Assembly: GCA_046328035.1 (NCBI GenBank) | Contig: JAXLXI010000003.1 | Location: forward strand, 124,001-188,000 | Reading direction: 5' to 3' | Source: JBGASG01 sp046328035 | GTDB lineage: Bacteria > Cyanobacteriota > Vampirovibrionia > Obscuribacterales > Obscuribacteraceae | DNA: 64,000 nt | Shown: one piece after another, positions 1 to 8,920 of the stretch | How the letters are laid out: the number at the start of each line of letters is the position of its first letter | Numbering within the stretch: position 1 is the first letter of the stretch | Translations under genes and position numbers: made by a program | Notes under the pieces: generated by a model | What the model was told of the DNA's origin: nothing | Databases searched by the model: none | Seen by the model: the letters and a program-made list of their open reading frames with translations, nothing else

Positions 1-6
1 AAACTC

Positions 7-567
7 ATGAAGCAAAGCGAGATCAATAAACTGTGTCGCGAAGCGGCAGAGTGCTTGAAGAAACATCACTGGGTGCTGCCGCCAAAAGCCGAATGGTCAG
101 CCTGCGATTTCGGCCTGGGCGACTACAAAACGGTCGGTCTGGTCGAGGTGTTGCTCGCCAATGAGCCTGAATACTGCGAAAAGATCATGTACGCACAAGA
201 AGGCATGGTGACACCAGCGCACACGCACTACGAAAAGAAGGAAGACATCATTTGCCGACAGGGCACCTTGCAGATCACATTGTGGTCTTCGAACCCCAGC
301 GAAGGCAAACCCAATGGTGCGGTCGAAGTAAAAATCGATCGCGCCATGCAAAAGCGTGAGTCGGGTGTGCCGTTCCAGTTGAAGGCTGGCAGCCGCATAA
401 CGCTGACACCGGGCATCTGGCACGAGTTTGTGCCGGTGGGCGGCGAAGCTTTGATCGGCGAAGTCAGCACTTTCTGCAATGAAGAAACCGACAACGTGTT
501 CGCCAACAAGAAAATTGATATCTTCCAGGCGCCGGAAGCCGACGAACCGGCGGCACTGCCCAACTAA
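7..567 (+). CDS. D-lyxose isomerase-like cupin protein
   Basis: A 186-residue single-domain cupin resembling the short bacterial D-lyxose/mannose ketol-isomerases, which interconvert D-lyxose and D-xylulose in the cytoplasm with a divalent metal. The metal site is readable: His72 and His74 (the HTH of PAHTHYEKKED), Glu79 and a distal His139 (TPGIWHE). The ATG lies six bases from the window edge, so its ribosome site cannot be judged and a longer N-terminus is not excluded. The HAD phosphatase follows after 15 bases and a sugar-type MFS permease after that, which fits a small sugar-use operon. The family call is fairly secure; the substrate is inferred. Confidence 0.75.
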   Translation: MKQSEINKLCREAAECLKKHHWVLPPKAEWSACDFGLGDYKTVGLVEVLLANEPEYCEKIMYAQEGMVTPAHTHYEKKEDIICRQGTLQITLWSSNPSEGKPNGAVEVKIDRAMQKRESGVPFQLKAGSRITLTPGIWHEFVPVGGEALIGEVSTFCNEETDNVFANKKIDIFQAPEADEPAALPN

Positions 568-582
568 AACGAGGGATTGATT

Positions 583-1269
583 ATGCGTACTCCGCAAGCC
601 CTGATCTTCGATATGGACGGGCTGCTTCTCGATACGGAAGGACTGTACAAACGTGCCTGGACGCAGGCAGCAAAAGAATCGGGTTTTGACCTGACTGATG
701 CTCTGTATCTGAAACTGATCGGTATCACCATTGCCGATTGCGAACGCGTTTTGTGCGACTCGTTCGGTGCGTCGTTTCCTCTGGAGACATTCCGCACTCG
801 CGCCGCATCCTTATATAAGGAACTGCACGAACGCGAAGGGCTGCCCCTGAAGCCAGGGGTAAACGAACTGCTCGTCTGGGCTAAGGAGAATAATATTCTT
901 TGCGCAGTCGGCACATCCACCGTGCAAGCTGAAGCCAGCGAACGTCTCGAGCACCACAAAATACGCGAATACTTCAAAGTGATTATCGGCGGGGACATGG
1001 TTGAACGAGGCAAGCCGAATCCCGATATCTTCTTGAAAGCACAGGAAGCGCTGGGAGTCGAACCGGCTCATTGCTTGATCCTGGAAGATGCGCATAGCGG
1101 CCTGCTGGCAGCTCGTGCAGGCGGAATGCGTTCGTGCCTGGTGCCCGATTTGCTTCCCGCATCTGATGAATCACGCCAGATTGCCGAAGGCGTATTTTCG
1201 TCGCTTCATGACGTCCGTAACTGGCTGGCACAGGGTTGCCCACTGGCGGCACAGCAGGTCGCCACGTGA
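583..1269 (+). CDS. HAD-superfamily phosphatase (beta-phosphoglucomutase-like)
   Basis: A 228-residue HAD hydrolase with the cap-domain layout of sugar phosphatases and beta-phosphoglucomutases. Motif I is FDMDGLLLDTEG (nucleophile and acid/base Asp near the N-terminus), motif II is the Thr of GTST, and motif IV is the acidic pair in LEDAHSGL. The chosen ATG sits 6 bases after a GAGGGA ribosome site; the TTG six bases earlier in frame would overlap that site. It probably dephosphorylates a sugar phosphate made or used by its neighbours, the lyxose-isomerase-like cupin and the MFS permease. The exact substrate cannot be read from sequence. Confidence 0.8.
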   Translation: MRTPQALIFDMDGLLLDTEGLYKRAWTQAAKESGFDLTDALYLKLIGITIADCERVLCDSFGASFPLETFRTRAASLYKELHEREGLPLKPGVNELLVWAKENNILCAVGTSTVQAEASERLEHHKIREYFKVIIGGDMVERGKPNPDIFLKAQEALGVEPAHCLILEDAHSGLLAARAGGMRSCLVPDLLPASDESRQIAEGVFSSLHDVRNWLAQGCPLAAQQVAT

Positions 1270-1303
1270 TCGCTGCGCCCCGCTCTGGTAACCTCGCCGG
1301 CTG

Positions 1304-2479
1304 ATGCTGCGCCCAAAACTACTGACGCTGCTTTGCTATGCCGCCATGATGAGTCTGGCGATCGGCGTCAATCTTTTGCCGATATTTCTGGTATCGATAC
1401 AGCATTCCTTTCCGGGGGCTGATGGTGGTGCTCTGACACAAGAGCAATTGGGCCGCCTTGGCGCCGTCACATTCATTGGTCTGGTACTGGCGATTTTGAC
1501 CACCGGTCCGTTGGCTGATCGATTTGGTGCCAAGGTCTTTGCGCTCCTGGGCAACGCTCTTCTGGTCGCAGGCTTGATCGTCACGTACTGGTCGCCCGAC
1601 TACGCCGTCTTGCTTTGCGCCAACTTTTTGCTGGGCTTCGGTGCCGGCGCTTTAGATATGGTGCTCAGCCCGGTCGTGTCGGCACTCAATCCGGAAACAC
1701 GCACCGGCTCAATGAACTGGTTGCATTCTTTTTATTGCGTGGGAGCAACCTTGACTGTAATAGCAGGCACACTAGCTCTGCAAGCGGGCATCTCCTGGCG
1801 CGTCGCCAGCCTGCTTCTGATTCCCTTGCCTCTGATCCTGATTTTTGCGCTCGGCGCAGTTAAGTTTCCCGAGCTGGTCACCGAAGGTGGTGAACGCACT
1901 CCACTGCGCCAACTGATCAAAGACTACTGGTTTGTCGGCGCGCTGACAGCGATCTTTTTAGGAGGCGCCACTGAGCTGGGCATGGCTCAATGGCTGCCCG
2001 CGTATGCCGAGATCTCGCTCAAATATCCGCAATGGGTGGGCGGCGTCGGATTGTTTCTCTTTTCCATCTGTATGGCCATCGGGCGCATGGGTATCGGTGC
2101 TCTCAGCTCTCGCGTCGACAGCTACACGATCATGGCATGGGGATGCGGCATCTCAGTCTTGCTTTTCCTGATCGGCTCGTTTTGTCCCATCGGCATAATC
2201 GCTTTACTCGCGTGCATACTGGCCGGGTTGACCGGCAGCTGTTTGTGGCCGACTATGCTGGCGATTACGGCTGACAGATATCCAAATGGCGGCGCCACTA
2301 TGTTCGGTGCGCTGGCGGCATTTGGCAATGCGGGGGGTATTTTCATGCCGTGGGTAGTCGGCACCATTGCCGATGTCTCAAACCTGCATTATGGACTTGC
2401 CGTTTCGACCCTGGCACCATTTTTCATGCTGCCCATAGTACTGGCACTGGGAGCGCGCCGACAAGCGGCTACGACTTGA
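1304..2479 (+). CDS. MFS transporter, sugar-permease type
   Basis: A 391-residue inner-membrane carrier with about twelve hydrophobic segments. The loop after helix 2 carries the MFS signature GPLADRFGAK. It resembles FucP/glucose-mannose:H+ symporter-like MFS proteins more than drug exporters, and its position after an aldose-isomerase-like cupin and a HAD phosphatase suggests uptake of a monosaccharide. Its 3' end overlaps the convergent amine oxidase gene by 11 bases. The start follows the HAD stop by 34 bases with no strong ribosome site, so translation may depend on upstream coupling. Confidence 0.75.
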   Translation: MLRPKLLTLLCYAAMMSLAIGVNLLPIFLVSIQHSFPGADGGALTQEQLGRLGAVTFIGLVLAILTTGPLADRFGAKVFALLGNALLVAGLIVTYWSPDYAVLLCANFLLGFGAGALDMVLSPVVSALNPETRTGSMNWLHSFYCVGATLTVIAGTLALQAGISWRVASLLLIPLPLILIFALGAVKFPELVTEGGERTPLRQLIKDYWFVGALTAIFLGGATELGMAQWLPAYAEISLKYPQWVGGVGLFLFSICMAIGRMGIGALSSRVDSYTIMAWGCGISVLLFLIGSFCPIGIIALLACILAGLTGSCLWPTMLAITADRYPNGGATMFGALAAFGNAGGIFMPWVVGTIADVSNLHYGLAVSTLAPFFMLPIVLALGARRQAATT

Positions 2480-3950
2480 TCAACTTGTCGCGAATGGCGA
2501 TTCGCTTCGCGAGCAGCGCACCAGAACGCAGTCCACCTTCCATGTATCCTTGAAACGCAAAACTTGTGTGTTCACCGGCAAAGTGCAGCCGTCCGATGCC
2601 GTCATACAGAATCGGACCGAGTGTCATGATCTGACCTGGTGCCGGGGCGGAGTAGCCGGCTTGCGACCAGGGATCGGACGGCCAGTCGATGAACTTGCCT
2701 TTGACGAAGTTGTCGGAGTACCGCGGATAGATCTTTTCGATCGCCAGCGCATAATGAGCCATTCGTTGATCAGAAGGCCAGGCGCGACCGACGTCTGCCA
2801 TGTTTCCTCCCGCGAAAACTGTCAGACATGCATGACCGGGACCTGTCTGATGTTCGGTGGCATCCCAGGTTTCAGCGGCGATGCCGTCACTGAGCGAATT
2901 GGGTGACATGTGGTCTTTTTCCCAGAAGCGCTCACGCACCTCGGAGAGAAACTTCACCTGATTGGCCATCTGCGGCGAAAGGGATGGAGGAAATGGCGGC
3001 GTAAACATGATGCGCTTCCACGTGCCTGGTGGCACAGCCACGATCACGTCGTCGCATTGCAGCACCTGCTCATTGGCAAGCGTCACTTCCACATATTTGT
3101 CTTTGACTTCCACCTCGGTAACGGGCGTTTCCAGGTGGATGTGCTCACGACCGATGGCGTCGGCCAGATGATCGGCGAGTTGCTGGTTGCCGCCCTTGCA
3201 CCGATAGACCTCGGACTCGGTCCAGTATTTCTCCAGCCCACCGCCTTTGACCACAGCCAATCGTCCCAGCAGACTTTGCCAACCTGGATCGTTTGCATCC
3301 GATGCTTCCGATAGACGAATCGCCAACTTGCAAAGATCCGAACACTCCAATCCATCAATCCAGCTGTTGACGGTGGTGCCATCCATTACTTTGGCGTTGG
3401 GGCTCTTCCAGGGCTGATCGGCATCGACCGGCACCGCTAACTTGTTGTAGAGCGAAAGGTAGTGATCTACGTCTTCCCAGAGAGCCTGTGCTTCTTTGGG
3501 TTCGAGAATACGTCCATGGAAATGACAGGGGCGCTCGCTGTCCGGATACTCCGAGCGGTCGAGCATCTGCAGTTTGAAGCGCTTGGCATAAGCCTGCCAC
3601 GTTGGGTGATTGGCACCGATCAACTCGGCACCAGCTTCCACTGTACGTCCGGGAATGAAATCGGTGAGCGTGTGCACACGCCCGCCAAGACGATCGCGCG
3701 CTTCCAGAACCGTGACGGTGTAGCCCGCCTGCGACAATTCGAAAGCGGCCGCCAATCCGGCAAACCCACCGCCGATCACCACGATACGATGATCGTTTTT
3801 GGTGGCGGCCCGCGCGCTGTCGGCAAACTGAGAGCTGACCATCAGGCTGGCGGCGGTTGCCATCATGCCCTGCAGCATCTCGCGACGCGAGAGTCGCTCG
3901 TCCTTGGAAACGAATTTCTGAGCTAACCTGCTAATGAATGACCGTGACAT
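2469..3950 (-). CDS. Tat-exported flavin amine oxidase
   Basis: A 493-residue flavin amine oxidase. The N-terminus is a twin-arginine signal (SRREMLQGM, Arg22-Arg23) followed by a short hydrophobic stretch ending near ARA, so the enzyme is probably exported folded with FAD bound. The Rossmann dinucleotide fold begins at about residue 57 (VVIGGGFAGLAAAFEL) and continues with the LEARDRLGGR motif; the C-terminal FAD segment is FAGEHTSFAFQGYMEGGLRSG. The cysteine used for covalent FAD in mitochondrial MAO is not seen at the expected place, so flavin is probably non-covalent. The gene starts one base after the stop of the upstream MFS gene, so the two are almost certainly co-translated. The substrate (monoamine, polyamine or amino acid) is unknown. 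Confidence 0.8.
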   Translation of the reverse strand: MSRSFISRLAQKFVSKDERLSRREMLQGMMATAASLMVSSQFADSARAATKNDHRIVVIGGGFAGLAAAFELSQAGYTVTVLEARDRLGGRVHTLTDFIPGRTVEAGAELIGANHPTWQAYAKRFKLQMLDRSEYPDSERPCHFHGRILEPKEAQALWEDVDHYLSLYNKLAVPVDADQPWKSPNAKVMDGTTVNSWIDGLECSDLCKLAIRLSEASDANDPGWQSLLGRLAVVKGGGLEKYWTESEVYRCKGGNQQLADHLADAIGREHIHLETPVTEVEVKDKYVEVTLANEQVLQCDDVIVAVPPGTWKRIMFTPPFPPSLSPQMANQVKFLSEVRERFWEKDHMSPNSLSDGIAAETWDATEHQTGPGHACLTVFAGGNMADVGRAWPSDQRMAHYALAIEKIYPRYSDNFVKGKFIDWPSDPWSQAGYSAPAPGQIMTLGPILYDGIGRLHFAGEHTSFAFQGYMEGGLRSGALLAKRIAIRDKLIKS

Positions 3951-5195
3951 TTATTGTTTCCCAAAGTTTTCAGGCACAGGCGATGAAACTGTAGCATCGG
4001 CTACGACACGTGGTTTGAAGAGGAACAGCGGAACACAGATAACGAACAGAACACTCATAATCATCAGTATGTGCAAAATCGGCATGTGGTGGGCCGAGTC
4101 TGTTGCCACTTCGACGAAAAAATCGGCGGAGATCATGCCCACCGAGTAGGACAGATTATAGACCGCATAAGCGACTGCGTACGACTTGGAGCCGCGCCGA
4201 TCCACCGCGTCACCAAGTTCTGCCGAAGTGGGGTTGATCGTGAAGGCATACCCGATGGTGATCAGGCACAGCACGATACCGGCGAAAATCGTATTGGGCG
4301 AGAGAGCCAGGAGCGGCATTGTGATTGCAGTCATGACAAGTCCGGCGGCTGTCGTCTGCCTGATGCCAATGCGATCAGAAACCTTGGCGACGATTGGCGC
4401 AAGAAACGCGTACAAGACATTGGAAATGGTGAACAAGACACCGATAGCGGTGGGCGAAGCATCCTTCGCAACACGCCCGATTTGCATGGGAAAGAGCGGC
4501 TCCATCAAAGCCCAACTGGCGGCAGCTAGAGAAACTGCAAATCCGGCAGCAAGCACACTCTTGTCAGTGACGATGCCGCGCAGCTCTTTAAACCATTCGT
4601 CCCACGGTGGATTGTTCCTCGGTCCTTTGGTGGAAGGCGTCAATACAAATATCAAAATCGCATTGATAATCAGGGCACCGACGGCAAAACCAAAGGCCGG
4701 ATCGTACCCCACCCAGTCATAGAGTTCGCCCCCCATCACCGGTCCGACAATCGACCCGGTGGTGGCGCCGAGCATGGCGAAACCCATTCCTTTGACGCGA
4801 TTCTGAATGTAGTAACCGGCTACCAGTGCCAGTCCAGCAGTCCATGTGCAGGCGGCGCCGGCACCCTGCAACACGCGTGCGACGATCCAATATTCAGTGG
4901 ACGTGCCGTACCACATCAAGAACGCGGAAATCAGAAGCAGCACCACGCCCAGTACCATGGGCCTGCGTCTGCCGATTCTCTCGGTGAGTACCCCCAACAC
5001 TGGTGTCGCCAAAATCAAGCCAATCGCGTAGGCACCGTATAAGGTGCTCAGCATGTGCTCGTCCTGGATGTGTGCCGGCGATACCGGCGTCAGCGGCACA
5101 ACCAGTCCGTAGAGCAACTCCTCTACGAAAAGCGCAAACGACACCACACACAGAACAGTCGTCGGCGCAGATTTCAGTTTCTCAAACCAGCTCAT
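3951..5195 (-). CDS. MFS transporter resembling vesicular amine/multidrug carriers
   Basis: A 414-residue twelve-helix MFS protein. The first helix LCVVSFALFVEELLYGLVVPL and the following GAYAIGLILATPVLGVLTERIGRRRP resemble the DHA1/SLC18 (vesicular amine transporter) branch. It sits in a minus-strand run directly before the Tat-exported amine oxidase with no gap between stop and start. The pair suggests transport and oxidation of an amine, although drug efflux is an equally normal role for this fold. The upstream neighbour is a Ser/Thr kinase 33 bases away. Confidence 0.75.
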   Translation of the reverse strand: MSWFEKLKSAPTTVLCVVSFALFVEELLYGLVVPLTPVSPAHIQDEHMLSTLYGAYAIGLILATPVLGVLTERIGRRRPMVLGVVLLLISAFLMWYGTSTEYWIVARVLQGAGAACTWTAGLALVAGYYIQNRVKGMGFAMLGATTGSIVGPVMGGELYDWVGYDPAFGFAVGALIINAILIFVLTPSTKGPRNNPPWDEWFKELRGIVTDKSVLAAGFAVSLAAASWALMEPLFPMQIGRVAKDASPTAIGVLFTISNVLYAFLAPIVAKVSDRIGIRQTTAAGLVMTAITMPLLALSPNTIFAGIVLCLITIGYAFTINPTSAELGDAVDRRGSKSYAVAYAVYNLSYSVGMISADFFVEVATDSAHHMPILHILMIMSVLFVICVPLFLFKPRVVADATVSSPVPENFGKQ

Positions 5196-5228
5196 TCACG
5201 CTCGCCGATTGTTCCCACTCGCCAGCTC

Positions 5229-6752
5229 TCAGTGGCTGCTTCTCAAATTCTGCAAATCCTGCCCGAACTGCTTCGGCTTGGCAGCCGGTTTGGCTGCTGG
5301 TTTCGCTGGTTTTGGGACAGGCGCGGGTGCAACTGTAGCATGCCTGACAGGCTTGGCAACTTTCTTCGCAGGCGGAATCCGAGGTTTGACGGCACTAGTT
5401 GACTTAGACTGAACCGGCGTCGGTTTTGCATCGTCCGGTTCGGGAGAACTGCTTGCCGGTTCAGCAGCCGGCGTTTTAGTTGGCGTCGAACTTGGCGTCG
5501 TACCCGGTGTGGTAGCTGGAGTCGGTGCCGGCGTGACAGCCGGCTGTGTCGGTGCACTGGTGTTGGTCAGCTTCGGCAGCAGGAAGAAACCCAGACCGCC
5601 CAAAAGCACGACCGCGACCACAACGCCAATCAAAACACCCATACCCAGCGATGACTTTTGTGGAGCCTGTCCGTCGCTGATGGTGGCATATCTGGCGCGA
5701 TTGAATTCGCCGCCGCGTGCAGCGGGAGGCGATGGGGCTGCGGCCGAATTTGATGATGTCGCCCGACTGGCGGCAGCAGCGGCGGCCCGCAAAGCGACAT
5801 CGCCGGATGTCTTCGACACCGGTCCGGCGCAGGCGCCAACCAGCGCATCTTGCAATTCGCGAATCGTTTGATAGCGCTTGCTGGGATCCTTTTCCATCGC
5901 CTTAAAGATCACTGCCTCCACTACTGGTGGCACCGATACATCGGGATTCTTGTCTTTCATCGAAGGTGGAATGCTGGACGTGTGACACTGCAGCATCTCG
6001 AAGACACTGCTCACATAATTGAACGGATCCATGCCGGTGAGCATCTCATACATGACGACGCCCAGTGAGTAGACGTCGGAGCGAATATCGCCCGGTTTGC
6101 CGAGACACTGCTCGGGACTCATGTATGGCGGACTACCGAGGATTTCGCCGGACTGCGTCAACTTACGATTTTCTTCCTCGACTTTTGCCAGCCCGAAGTC
6201 GACGACTTTGACGAAATCGGTTTGGTCATCGAGCAACACGATGTTTCCCGGTTTCATGTCGCGGTGTACAACGCCGTTAGCGTGCGCATGGTCGAGCGCA
6301 CTGAGAACTTGCAGAGTGATGTTGAGAAAACGATCCATACTGAATGGGCCGTCCTGCGCGATCAAAAAGTCCAGGCTGCGCCCGCGCAAATAATCCATCA
6401 CCACGAATGGTGCACCGTCGTCGCCGAACAGGCAGTCGTAGACTGTGACGACATGTGGATGGTTCATGGCGCAAAGTGTATTCACCTCGCGTTGAAAACG
6501 GTCGCGCGCGGTGGAGTTTCTTCCCAGCTGCATGCGAATGGTTTTGATGGCGACATAGCGATTGACGTTGATCTGTTTGGCTTTATAAACCACACTCATG
6601 CCACCAGATCCGAGCACCGATTCGATTTCAAATCGGCCGTCCAGTGTCATGCCGACGAGAGGATCGGGGAGTTCATCACTCCTCGTTCCACCGCCTTGAC
6701 TCAAGTAAAGATCGCCGTTCAACGCCGGTACCTGCGCACGCCCACCAGTCAT
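5229..6752 (-). CDS. Transmembrane Ser/Thr protein kinase (PknB-like)
   Basis: A 507-residue Hanks-type kinase. The glycine loop is VLGSGGMSVVYKA (about 47-59), the ATP-binding lysine is Lys70 (VAIK), the catalytic loop is HRDMKPGN (163-170), and the metal-binding DFG is at 185-187, followed by GSPPYMSPEQ. All catalytic residues are present. A single membrane helix lies around residues 370-395, and the C-terminal extracytoplasmic part is low complexity, with Thr/Pro-rich and then Lys/Pro/Ala-rich stretches. No PASTA or other sensor domain is seen. It lies in the minus-strand run with the MFS and amine oxidase genes and may regulate that transport unit. Confidence 0.88.
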   Translation of the reverse strand: MTGGRAQVPALNGDLYLSQGGGTRSDELPDPLVGMTLDGRFEIESVLGSGGMSVVYKAKQINVNRYVAIKTIRMQLGRNSTARDRFQREVNTLCAMNHPHVVTVYDCLFGDDGAPFVVMDYLRGRSLDFLIAQDGPFSMDRFLNITLQVLSALDHAHANGVVHRDMKPGNIVLLDDQTDFVKVVDFGLAKVEEENRKLTQSGEILGSPPYMSPEQCLGKPGDIRSDVYSLGVVMYEMLTGMDPFNYVSSVFEMLQCHTSSIPPSMKDKNPDVSVPPVVEAVIFKAMEKDPSKRYQTIRELQDALVGACAGPVSKTSGDVALRAAAAAASRATSSNSAAAPSPPAARGGEFNRARYATISDGQAPQKSSLGMGVLIGVVVAVVLLGGLGFFLLPKLTNTSAPTQPAVTPAPTPATTPGTTPSSTPTKTPAAEPASSSPEPDDAKPTPVQSKSTSAVKPRIPPAKKVAKPVRHATVAPAPVPKPAKPAAKPAAKPKQFGQDLQNLRSSH

Positions 6753-6795
6753 GGACTATATGCCCACTGCGGACTACAGGCAACGGATTTATGAA

Positions 6796-7944
6796 TTAAG
6801 GAGGACCACCGCCTGGAGGTGGACCTCCCGGCGGTCCGCCGCCCGGAAAACCGCCGCCCATCGGACCTCCGCCCATGGGACCTCCGCCCTGACCGCCGCC
6901 CATCGGACCTCCGCCCTGACCGCCGCCTTGCTGGCTGCCTCCGCCTGGCGCGAACATGTCGACATTTATAGTCTGCTGAACCAAAATCTGAAACTCGTGA
7001 AGGGTTTGAAACGCCTCCGGCTCCCGCCCCGTGGCGAAGGCAGCATCAATAGTCTTCTTGATGTCCCGCAACTGAGCGCCGACTTTAGGATTTTTCAGCT
7101 GCACCGAACGAATCAGATTATCTGAATCTCGCTGAAATACCGCTTTCAGGTGCGCAGCTTCCGGAGGTACGTAGCCTGCCGCTGCAGATTTGACTTGTCC
7201 AGTTCCCGTAGACGCGGTTCCACCTGTTCCCCCGGCTCCAGAACCTTTGGCGACCAGGGTGCTCGCCTTGAGCCGTTTCCTCAAAATAGCTTCCTGGTCA
7301 GCGAGCTGCCCTTCCAAGATGCTGACCCGCTGGTCGATATCGGGACTCTTCTGCTTTACCAGTGCTTCGATCTCGCTGAGCGCGTTCTCAAACGGGCGCA
7401 CCCCGACTTGCTGGACGCGCAGCTTGTCGATTCTCTTGGAGATTTGAGTGCGGCGTTCCAGCTCCGGACCCGGTTCTAATGCTCTTTCCTGGCGGGCTGC
7501 CTCAAATTTGAGTTCAAGCGAGTCCACCAGGTCCTTACCTGAAAGCGCGCCCTTCTCATATTCAGTGATCTGAGTCTTGTCCACGGTCACAGAGCGGCTG
7601 TTCTTGCCGGTTTGCAGAAACACTACTTTTACATTGTTCACTTGATCCGGCGAATCGGACACCAGCGCATGCGCTAGGAAGACAGCGTCAATCTTCAAAT
7701 CGTTGTCGGTGGCAGCGGGACCTTCTTCGGCGACCACCGTGATGTTCGCTCCGTCCAATCCCGTCACTTCCACAGTGCGAGCTTTGGAGCCGACGTTAGG
7801 CTTTCTGATCACCAGCGTCAACTCTTGCACCGTCTTCGAGATCGCAGCGGCGACTTCTGTCTGAAGACCAATCAAAGCCGCCGTTATGCAAGCACAGGCG
7901 ACCAGCAAACCCTTCAACAGGTGAGATTTGAAAATTCCTAGCAC
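6796..7944 (-). CDS. Exported protein with Gly/Pro/Met-rich C-terminal tail
   Basis: About 382 residues from the GTG chosen here. An upstream reading to 8064 would run into the 2OG oxygenase gene. The N-terminus (VLGIFKSHLLKGLL and following) is a signal or anchor helix. The next 80 residues look like a small beta domain, then a helical region rich in Glu/Lys/Gln (coiled-coil-like, ending near LEGQLADQEAILRKRL). A Gly/Ala-rich linker and a last helical segment precede a tail of about 50 residues built of GGGQGGGPMGGG-type repeats and a Pro-Gly end. No family is recognised. The adjacent prolyl-hydroxylase-like 2OG oxygenase makes the tail a possible modification substrate; that is inference. 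Confidence 0.6.
   Translation of the reverse strand: MLGIFKSHLLKGLLVACACITAALIGLQTEVAAAISKTVQELTLVIRKPNVGSKARTVEVTGLDGANITVVAEEGPAATDNDLKIDAVFLAHALVSDSPDQVNNVKVVFLQTGKNSRSVTVDKTQITEYEKGALSGKDLVDSLELKFEAARQERALEPGPELERRTQISKRIDKLRVQQVGVRPFENALSEIEALVKQKSPDIDQRVSILEGQLADQEAILRKRLKASTLVAKGSGAGGTGGTASTGTGQVKSAAAGYVPPEAAHLKAVFQRDSDNLIRSVQLKNPKVGAQLRDIKKTIDAAFATGREPEAFQTLHEFQILVQQTINVDMFAPGGGSQQGGGQGGGPMGGGQGGGPMGGGPMGGGFPGGGPPGGPPPGGGPP
6799..6950 (-). repeat. Degenerate in-gene tandem repeat encoding a Gly/Pro/Met tail
   Basis: The end of the preceding gene is made of near-identical short units of the form CCGCCC-ATCGGACCTCC (plus strand). They encode alternating GGGQ, GGGPM and GGGPP blocks. 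Such arrays change length easily by slippage. Confidence 0.7.
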
Positions 7945-7999
7945 GTCAAAAGCCCAAGTACTCTGGTTGTGTAATTCCAAGAATACCTTGGAACCAAAC

Positions 8000-8767
8000 T
8001 CATTTGGCGTCGTGAAAAATAACTCCGGCTGTATGGCGCAATCCGCCGCGCACACGGCTGACACCGTGGCGCATGTTGACGCGATAGCTGCCCCGAGTGC
8101 CGTTCACCGGGCGCTGGTGCACGGCAAAGATGACCGCGTCGCCCTGTTCGAGCGGCACCACCATCGGTCGAGATTGCATGCGCGGTCGCTGCTCGGTCAA
8201 CACAAATTCGCCACCGGTGAATTCACACTCAGGCTGCGCCAGCAAAATGGCCAGTTGCAACGGAAAAACATGCTCGCCGTAAAGATCTTGATGGAGGCAA
8301 TTGAAATCATCTTTTTCGTACTGCAACAACAATGGCGTTGGTCGCTGCTGTCCAGCCTGGTGACAGCGTTCTATAAACTCTGCATGGGTCTCGGGAAAGC
8401 GCACCGGCGATTTCATTTCTTCCATCCAGCGATTGGCGATTGGCACAAGATACGGATATGCCGCAGTTCGCAGACCTTCAATTATTTGCGGCAATGGATA
8501 GGCGAAGTATTTGTATTCACCACGTCCGTACCCGTGGCGCGCCATCACAACCCGGCTGCGAAACAGATCGTCATTCGCATAGAGCCCGGACAACGCCCGG
8601 CATTCATCGATTTGCAAAAGCGTGCATGTCGTGGCAAAGCCGTCGGCATCGAGATTTTGATACATCTGCTGCCAGTTGATATTGGCTAGCCGTTGCGCGA
8701 TTGATAATTGACCAGGTTTCGCCGTGGCACTCACTACGTTTTCTCCGTCACTGCTCGATAGGGTCAT
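8000..8767 (-). CDS. 2OG-Fe(II) oxygenase, prolyl-hydroxylase-like (PF09859 type)
   Basis: A 255-residue cytoplasmic non-haem iron dioxygenase from the ATG at 8767, which has a GGAAG ribosome site 4 bases upstream. An in-frame extension to 9079 would cover the divergent gene and is poor coding sequence. The iron ligands are readable as His159 and Asp161 in CLHQDLYGEHVFPLQ, with a distal His at 217 or 234, and Arg239/Arg244 as candidates for 2-oxoglutarate binding. The block GGEFVLTEQRPRMQSR is typical of the PF09859 oxygenases, whose substrate is not established. The gene lies between two glycine-rich protein genes and is followed 55 bases later by the one with a Gly/Pro tail. Confidence 0.82.
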   Translation of the reverse strand: MTLSSSDGENVVSATAKPGQLSIAQRLANINWQQMYQNLDADGFATTCTLLQIDECRALSGLYANDDLFRSRVVMARHGYGRGEYKYFAYPLPQIIEGLRTAAYPYLVPIANRWMEEMKSPVRFPETHAEFIERCHQAGQQRPTPLLLQYEKDDFNCLHQDLYGEHVFPLQLAILLAQPECEFTGGEFVLTEQRPRMQSRPMVVPLEQGDAVIFAVHQRPVNGTRGSYRVNMRHGVSRVRGGLRHTAGVIFHDAK

Positions 8768-8920
8768 TTTACTTCCCGGCACACTGGAAGAAACTCCGAT
8801 TGTTGCGCTCAAATTCGGGTCTTCTTTATAGATTAAATCCTTCCGCCGAATTGAACTTTTTGCAGGTCTCAAACGTATAGAGTAGAAGGAACAATGCGAT
8901 GCAACACGGGGGGCGACTAG

